A stretch of DNA of 64,000 nucleotides from Danio rerio (lineage: Eukaryota > Chordata > Actinopteri > Cypriniformes > Danionidae): positions 20,208,501 through 20,272,500 of the forward strand of contig NC_133200.1 in NCBI RefSeq assembly GCF_049306965.1, read 5' to 3'. The notes under the pieces were generated by a model. That model was not told where the DNA came from, ran no database searches, and saw only the letters and a list, made by a program, of their open reading frames with translations. Of the stretch, positions 59,601-64,000 are shown one piece after another. Every line of letters begins with the position of its first letter. Within the stretch, counting starts at the first letter, position 1. The position numbers were made by a program, and so were the translations under genes.

Positions 59601-60055
59601 TCAGGTCCTGGGGATCAAACTGCCCAATGTGCTTGGCCGTGCTGAGAAGCTGACCTTTCAGTTCTCTTATGGGACAAAGGAGACCTCGTATGGCCTGTCA
59701 TTCTTCAAGCCGCAGCCGGGACACTTTGAGCGCAAGTATGATTTTAGCATGGCAGTGTAGAGTTCATGTTGTTAATGTTCCACTTCTATTTTATGTGTAT
59801 ATTTTTTTTACGTAGTTAAATTCGGTTATTAGCATTTTTAATGTTCATCATCACAAAATATTGAATGATTGAATGGTGAGATGATTAAATATCATCTACT
59901 GTATTGTTGGAAATCCTTTTTATCTTCCAGCTTTTCCCTGAACTTGTACAAAGTGACTGGTCAGTTTCCCTGGAGCTCCCTCAGAGAAACAGACAGAGGA
60001 GTCTCCGCTGAGATCAGTGTAAGATATTCATTTCATTTTTCTATTATGTCAAAAT

Positions 60056-60131
<76 letters not shown>

Positions 60132-63100
60132 CAATTCTCTTGGGGTGTTGGCAATTATTATGTTTTTAGTTCAGTTTCAATTCTTTTTTCTTTATTTGTC
60201 ATTCAAAACATCACAATAAAATTGTAATGCAGAACGAAATTAGGTTACATCAGACCCAAAAAGAACATAAAAAAACATTACTATACAACAATAACACATA
60301 ATAAATAAGCTTTTATAATTTCATTAATCTATAAAAATATAGTTGTATAAAATATAACCCATTAAAAAAATCTCTGAAGAGAATAACTTAATACTTAAAT
60401 ACCTATTTCACCATTTGTTATAATAGTTGTATTATTAACAATTTATGCTAGCAATTATTTATAGATTTATTGCGTCACACTAGCTATCAATAGTGTTTAA
60501 GAAATGGTATTACTCAAAAGTCTTATCATGACAGAATAAAAACTAAACCGCACTGATTTGCTCCTCAGGCTTCAATAACGCCTCCCTGATGGCATGAGCA
60601 TGAGCAGGCTGTGGCCAGGGTGGGTTGGGTCCCTTAAAATGCTATTTGCCCTAAACAGACAACGTTGTTGATACAGTTCCTCGATAGATGTCATTTGGAC
60701 TCTAACAGACCTTTCAGCTGACTTTAGCCGCTTTTCCACTATCGTGCTGAATCGTTCTTTAAACAGAACTGTTCCATTCCGTGCCAAACCGGGCCAGACA
60801 GCACGGATACGGTTTCATTTTCCACTGTCGTGCTGCGACAAAGCTCTTTAAAACATTACACAAAACGCATCAGTAGTTGCCTTGGTAACGCAATGTAAAC
60901 GGCTCCCTTTGTTCAACTAAAGTTAAATAAGAGCCGAAACTATTTTTTTTTTTTTTTTTCATAAAAGCAAAAGCAACCATGTGACTAAACACTGTTATGC
61001 CGCTCTATGAAATAGGGGTGCTAAATATGCACCCTTATTTATTTATATGTTGCGCAGCTCTGGCAAAATTTTATTTGGAGGGAAAATTACCAAAATGTAA
61101 CGTGATGATTAAAAATAATTGGAGGGGAAATAAATAATGTTTGAAATCTCTGAACATAACAGAAAAATAAACAATGATAAGACAACAATAATAGTGCATT
61201 TGTATTATAGTGGCAGAAATATAATTTTGTCAGGCCTTGTCAAAGGTGAGCGGGCACTTTCACTAATAAAAACACAGCACTTAAATTATTTCATTTTTAA
61301 CAATTAATTAAATTACACTGCGTTTTTATATCAAAAGTTGATAATGATATAAAATATACTACATTTTGATGGTAAAATGAAACCAATTAAGCGATGGCTG
61401 TTATTTGTTTTAGTATTCAAACATTAAATAACGAATGCAGCAAGTGAAATAAAAAACGAATATGAAACAACACATATATCGCAGGATTTAAAGCATTTAA
61501 AGCACTATTATATTTAGCAAAATGATGCTCTATTATCTTTTTATTTTGATCATTTTATTTTTATTATAATAATTATTTTTGTGTTCATAATTAACTAACA
61601 AGCTGTAGGCGAATTATTGCTAGACGTTTTAGAAAATATTTGCGTAGCTATATTAAAGATCACCACAAAAAAACTAAAACACAGAAACATGTTACATGCC
61701 TCATAAATGTCATATAACTTATGTATAACTGAATCATATAATTATCTAGAGCTGAAATGATGAAAATTGCTCATTTTATTTTTTATAAAACATTTGTTAA
61801 AACGTATTGATATTTTTTGAGTAAAAGCAATACTGACATTTAAGAATCCATATTTATTTAATTCATTTATTCTTTTGACTTGTTTATTAGTGCATATGCT
61901 ATAATATAAATCATACAACAGTACCTTGGACAGTTACAGTGCCGCTCCGTAAAGCTTTCAAGCAAAGTCTTTTGGACGGCCGACATTACAACACACCGTC
62001 CTTTAGGTGGTCTCGCCGGTATTAACAAGCTGTCCTGGCTTTGAATTAAAAAGTGCAATTATTTCCTTGTTGTTAAAAGAGTCTGCAAGTTCGTGTTCCA
62101 TGGATATATATATTGTGATGTTGTTGTGGAATTTGGACATCGACGATGCAAAGCGTGACTTTATTCGCTTTATTCGATGCGCAGCAGGAAAAAAAAGTCA
62201 GCAGCGCAAGTCGCTGGCATGTCTCTCCCAGATCAGAGCGAGTTTTGTGCTGTGAAATACAGCGCTGCGTGCAATAAACTCACATTCAGCAGGCGAAGTA
62301 GGTCTGTATTCAAGTCAATAAAATAATAACTTTAATGAATAAAATATCTTCGTAAGAATGTGATGAGTTATTCACTTCTCTGCCAGAGACTGCTCTATGC
62401 TCTCTATGTAATCCCATACGAACCACTAACATTATTAATTTAGGAAATCATCCACCCTTTTTTTAAACTGTATCGTTTAGACCTGGATCATTATTTTATA
62501 TTAAATGTACTGTAGTTTATTGAGGATGTCTGATGACTAGCCCGCTTCTGCTGAGCCAGCTGTGGTAGCTTAGCAACCGAGTCGCGACGTCAACACACAG
62601 AATCTGTCAGCACAGTTCAGCACGGTTGTCTAACCGTGCCGAGAATTCCGGGCTGAGAACGGTTTGTAATCGTGCCGCGCCGTTCCAGGCTCAGTGGAGA
62701 AACAACCGTAACCGTACCGAAGTGTTCTTAGAACGGTTTGGCACGATAGTGGAAAAGCAGCTTTTGTTATCCTTCTAATGGTGTTCTTGTCAGATACACT
62801 GTTATTTTCATACCAAGGGGAGATACCATTAGTGAGAACACTCTCAACAGCTCCTCTGTAAAAAGTTGTAAGGATTGATGGGCTGAGGTTTCTCAGAAAT
62901 CTGCGCTTGTTTGCAAGACAAGTGGTATGGAGAGACCAAGGGGATTTTATACATTTAATATAAAAATATATCTTTAATATATATTAATAATGTTTATTTA
63001 TTTAACTTTATTTAAGATTTGCTTTATTAAATACACTAGTTGTTTTATTTTATTTCAATATTTTTATATTTACCTAATATTAATACGTGTTTATATAAAT

Positions 63101-63847
63101 ATATATTTATGTATTTTTTCATTCAGATATATATGTATTTATTTAATTTTGACTACCGTTTGTCCATTACCAACTACCAACATTTGGGATTGTTTTGTTA
63201 ATTTTTATGCTTTTAAAACTTGTTTTCTGTTTATACAAAATATTTTGTTGTTATTTTATTGTACGTTATTGTGATTTTATTTTTAATGGTTTATTTTTTC
63301 CTTGACTAATCAAAAATATTTTCTTAAACACATTTGTTGACATTTGTTTTTTTACAATGCTTAAATGTCATCTGTTTGTTTGGATTAATGCACAGTTCCC
63401 GATCTGGAGGACGAGTCACACACTAAAATGGGAAGGAGTTTGGCGAGAGCTGGGCTGTTTGGCCCGAACGGCTTCTTTCGCAGTCAGAGAGGAGAGCGGA
63501 CATTCACTGAAGTCGTCACTCGCTGTATGTGTTCTTTCATCATTATTAACACTAAGATATATGCCGAATCTTACAGTATATTAAACACAAAGTTTTCTTT
63601 CCTAGCATGCAATGGTCATAGACACACGCAACTCCACCATCCTGCCAAGAAAAGGTGCCTTATTGAAGATCAACCAGGTCTGTTTCAATCAGCTGGTAAA
63701 AATGAGATGTTCGTCTGAAAATGTAAATATGAAAATGATCTCATTTTTGTGGCGTTTTAGGAGCTGGCCGGTTACACTGGAGGAGACGTCAGCTTTCTGA
63801 AGGAGGACTTTGAAATTCAGCTCAACAAGACTCTGTTCTGGGACTCG
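51538..63847 (+). CDS. samm50: SAM50/SAMM50 beta-barrel assembly protein, exons 1-10 (312 aa, continues past window)
   Basis: Core subunit of the mitochondrial outer-membrane sorting and assembly machinery, an Omp85/BamA relative. It inserts beta-barrel proteins such as VDAC and TOM40 and binds MICOS. Coding exons: 51538-51558, 52430-52540, 56504-56605, 57263-57350, 59421-59527, 59605-59735, 59931-60018, 63396-63524, 63606-63677, 63761-63847; all phases agree. MGTVHARSLDPLP is as in human. A single POTRA domain spans about residues 45-130 ([16 protein letters not shown] ... [10 protein letters not shown]). The barrel starts with [20 protein letters not shown] and [14 protein letters not shown]. 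The start has a good Kozak context (AACATGG). About two thirds of the usual 469 aa is present and the last barrel strands lie right of the window. Confidence 0.95.
51951..52005. repeat. (TG)n microsatellite
   Basis: A 55-bp TG run in samm50 intron 1. The rest of intron 1 is AT-rich with nothing else seen. Confidence 0.95.
53426..53563 (+). pseudogene. N-terminal remnant of hAT transposase (BED finger start)
   Basis: A 45-codon frame begins [13 protein letters not shown] and reads [15 protein letters not shown], the W-x-x-F-G-F entry of a BED zinc finger as in ZBED-type hAT transposases. It closes before the finger is complete. It is the only transposase coding I could find in the 3.2-kb element. 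Confidence 0.65.
53720..53953. mobile_element. small element with perfect 52-bp inverted repeats, nested in the hAT
   Basis: The arm GGTGCTCGCTGCAGAGCC... at 53725-53776 is repeated as an exact complement at 53897-53948, 52 of 52 bases. GAAATATT flanks both sides (53712-53719 and 53954-53961), fitting an 8-bp target duplication. The centre carries CCAACCCCACCCCTAACCCT. Arm identity implies a recent insertion. Confidence 0.85.
54590..55733. repeat. GC/CpG-rich unidentified block flanked by direct repeats, inside the hAT
   Basis: GGTGGACCTACA with AAATGACAGGCAT (about 54605-54631) recurs as GGCGGACCTACA with AAATGACCGGCAT (about 55699-55733). Between them lie CGCCCCCTGGGGGCTGGC, AGCCCGCCTCCTCCG and a very CpG-rich stretch at 55300-55400. 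CTCTCTCTCCCGCTC upstream and GAGCGGGAGAGAGAG downstream are inverted. No frame with recognisable homology was found. It is likely a composite of other repeats. Confidence 0.5.
56613..56755. repeat. (CTTT)n microsatellite beside a splice donor
   Basis: About 140 bp of CTTT repeats start only 8 bp after the GT of samm50 intron 3 (56606). Charged or Phe-rich frames through it are artefacts of the repeat. Confidence 0.95.
57723..58060 (-). mobile_element. TIR DNA transposon, CAGTTGAAGTCAG family, copy 5, strongly diverged
   Basis: CAGTTGAAGTCAATTTTTTT followed by AAGTCTTATTTCTTATCG, GTATTATTAGCCTCCTTAAG and TTATACAATGACTTGACTAA follows the reversed family order with many changes. The right end is lost. 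It lies in samm50 intron 4. Confidence 0.65.
58860..58985 (-). mobile_element. tRNA-like sequence, probably a SINE head
   Basis: On the minus strand TAGCCTCCTTGTTAGAGCAA precedes CCGACTCACATGCGGAAGGC and a perfect B box GGTTCGATACC (58919-58929), giving tRNA-like order and spacing. No intact acceptor stem could be paired, so a SINE or tRNA pseudogene is more likely than a working tRNA. Just upstream, GAACCGCCACTG at about 58838-58849 looks like the end of another TIR element. Confidence 0.5.
60061..60130. repeat. (ATT)n microsatellite
   Basis: About 70 bp of ATT triplets starting 43 bp after the exon 7 donor of samm50. Confidence 0.95.
60572..62940 (-). mobile_element. non-LTR (LINE) 3' fragment split by a later insertion
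   Basis: The minus strand at 62940-62761 reads [20 protein letters not shown] and [12 protein letters not shown]. At 60727-60572 it reads [20 protein letters not shown] and STHPGHSLL-like [17 protein letters not shown]. Together these are the order found at the C-terminus of many fish LINE reverse transcriptases. The two halves are separated by a 2.03-kb TIR element (60728-62760). The clade is not resolved. Confidence 0.75.
60728..62760. mobile_element. TIR DNA transposon, CGCTTTTCCACTATCGTGC, about 2 kb
   Basis: CCGCTTTTCCACTATCGTGC at the left and GCACGATAGTGGAAAAGCAG at the right are inverted ends. Subterminal ACGGTTT/AACCGT and GCACGG motifs are repeated at the right. The interior is AT-rich with no transposase found. 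It is inserted into a LINE fragment in samm50 intron 7. Confidence 0.8.
62941..63395. other. samm50: AT-rich end of samm50 intron 7
   Basis: A low-complexity T/A-rich intron without recognisable repeat, ending at the CACAG acceptor before 63396. Confidence 0.6.
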
Positions 63848-63942
63848 GTGAGATGTTTTATTTGAAAGAAACTCTCACTTGTGTGTTTGTTTGTTGCAGT
63901 GTTAATTTCGTGTGATTTATCATTTCTATAATACTATGGAAT

Positions 63943-64000
63943 AGGGTTGGGCATCTAAGCTATAATGCCGATCCGATACGCATCTCGATACAAAGAATAC
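63943..64000 (+). mobile_element. start of a TIR-type repeat cut by the window edge
   Basis: AGGGTTGGGCATCTAAGC followed by CCGATCCGATACGCATCTCG resembles the first bases of a common fish hAT-like element. It is cut off by the window end, so this cannot be confirmed here. Confidence 0.4.

Overview
The window looks like teleost nuclear DNA, almost certainly zebrafish (Danio rerio) or a close Danio relative. It is AT-rich, its genes are split by introns with GT-AG borders, and it is crowded with danionin repeats: DANA-type tRNA SINEs, a 5S-rRNA-derived SINE3, Tc1-like elements, many short terminal-inverted-repeat (TIR) elements with 8-bp hAT-style target duplications, and long (TA)n tracts. All gene models were built by reading exons by eye. 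Every exon junction keeps phase, and the lengths give clean frames: 400 aa, 441 aa, 1457 aa, and 312 aa for the part of samm50 present.

Layout. Positions 1-1709 are AT-rich flank with nothing recognised. Positions 1710-8812 (+) hold a complete ten-exon thymine DNA glycosylase gene (copy A). Positions 8813-12893 hold its probable 3' UTR, repeats, and the promoter region of the next gene. Positions 12921-24147 (+) hold a second complete ten-exon thymine DNA glycosylase gene (copy B), a tandem duplicate with the same intron positions and phases. Positions 26391-51027 (-) hold efcab6, 31 coding exons encoding a multi-EF-hand protein; it converges on copy B. Positions 51538-63847 (+) hold the first ten coding exons of samm50, the mitochondrial outer-membrane beta-barrel assembly factor. 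It is head-to-head with efcab6 across about 510 bp and runs off the right edge.

Functional reading. The two glycosylases keep the catalytic Asn and the sumoylation motif. They differ at positions that in human TDG control base choice. Copy A has Ser at human A145 and Pro at A274, plus an AT-hook-like N-terminal motif. Copy B has Trp-Phe in place of His151-Tyr152 in the 5-carboxylcytosine pocket and a long Lys/Pro-rich linker. This pattern suggests division of labour between the duplicates and is the most interesting observation here. The efcab6/samm50 gap is a compact probable bidirectional promoter.

Most of the remaining sequence is introns filled with transposon layers. Several nested insertions can be ordered in time from exact target-site duplications. 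No CRISPR array, functional tRNA or rRNA gene, or recognisable retrovirus-like element was found.
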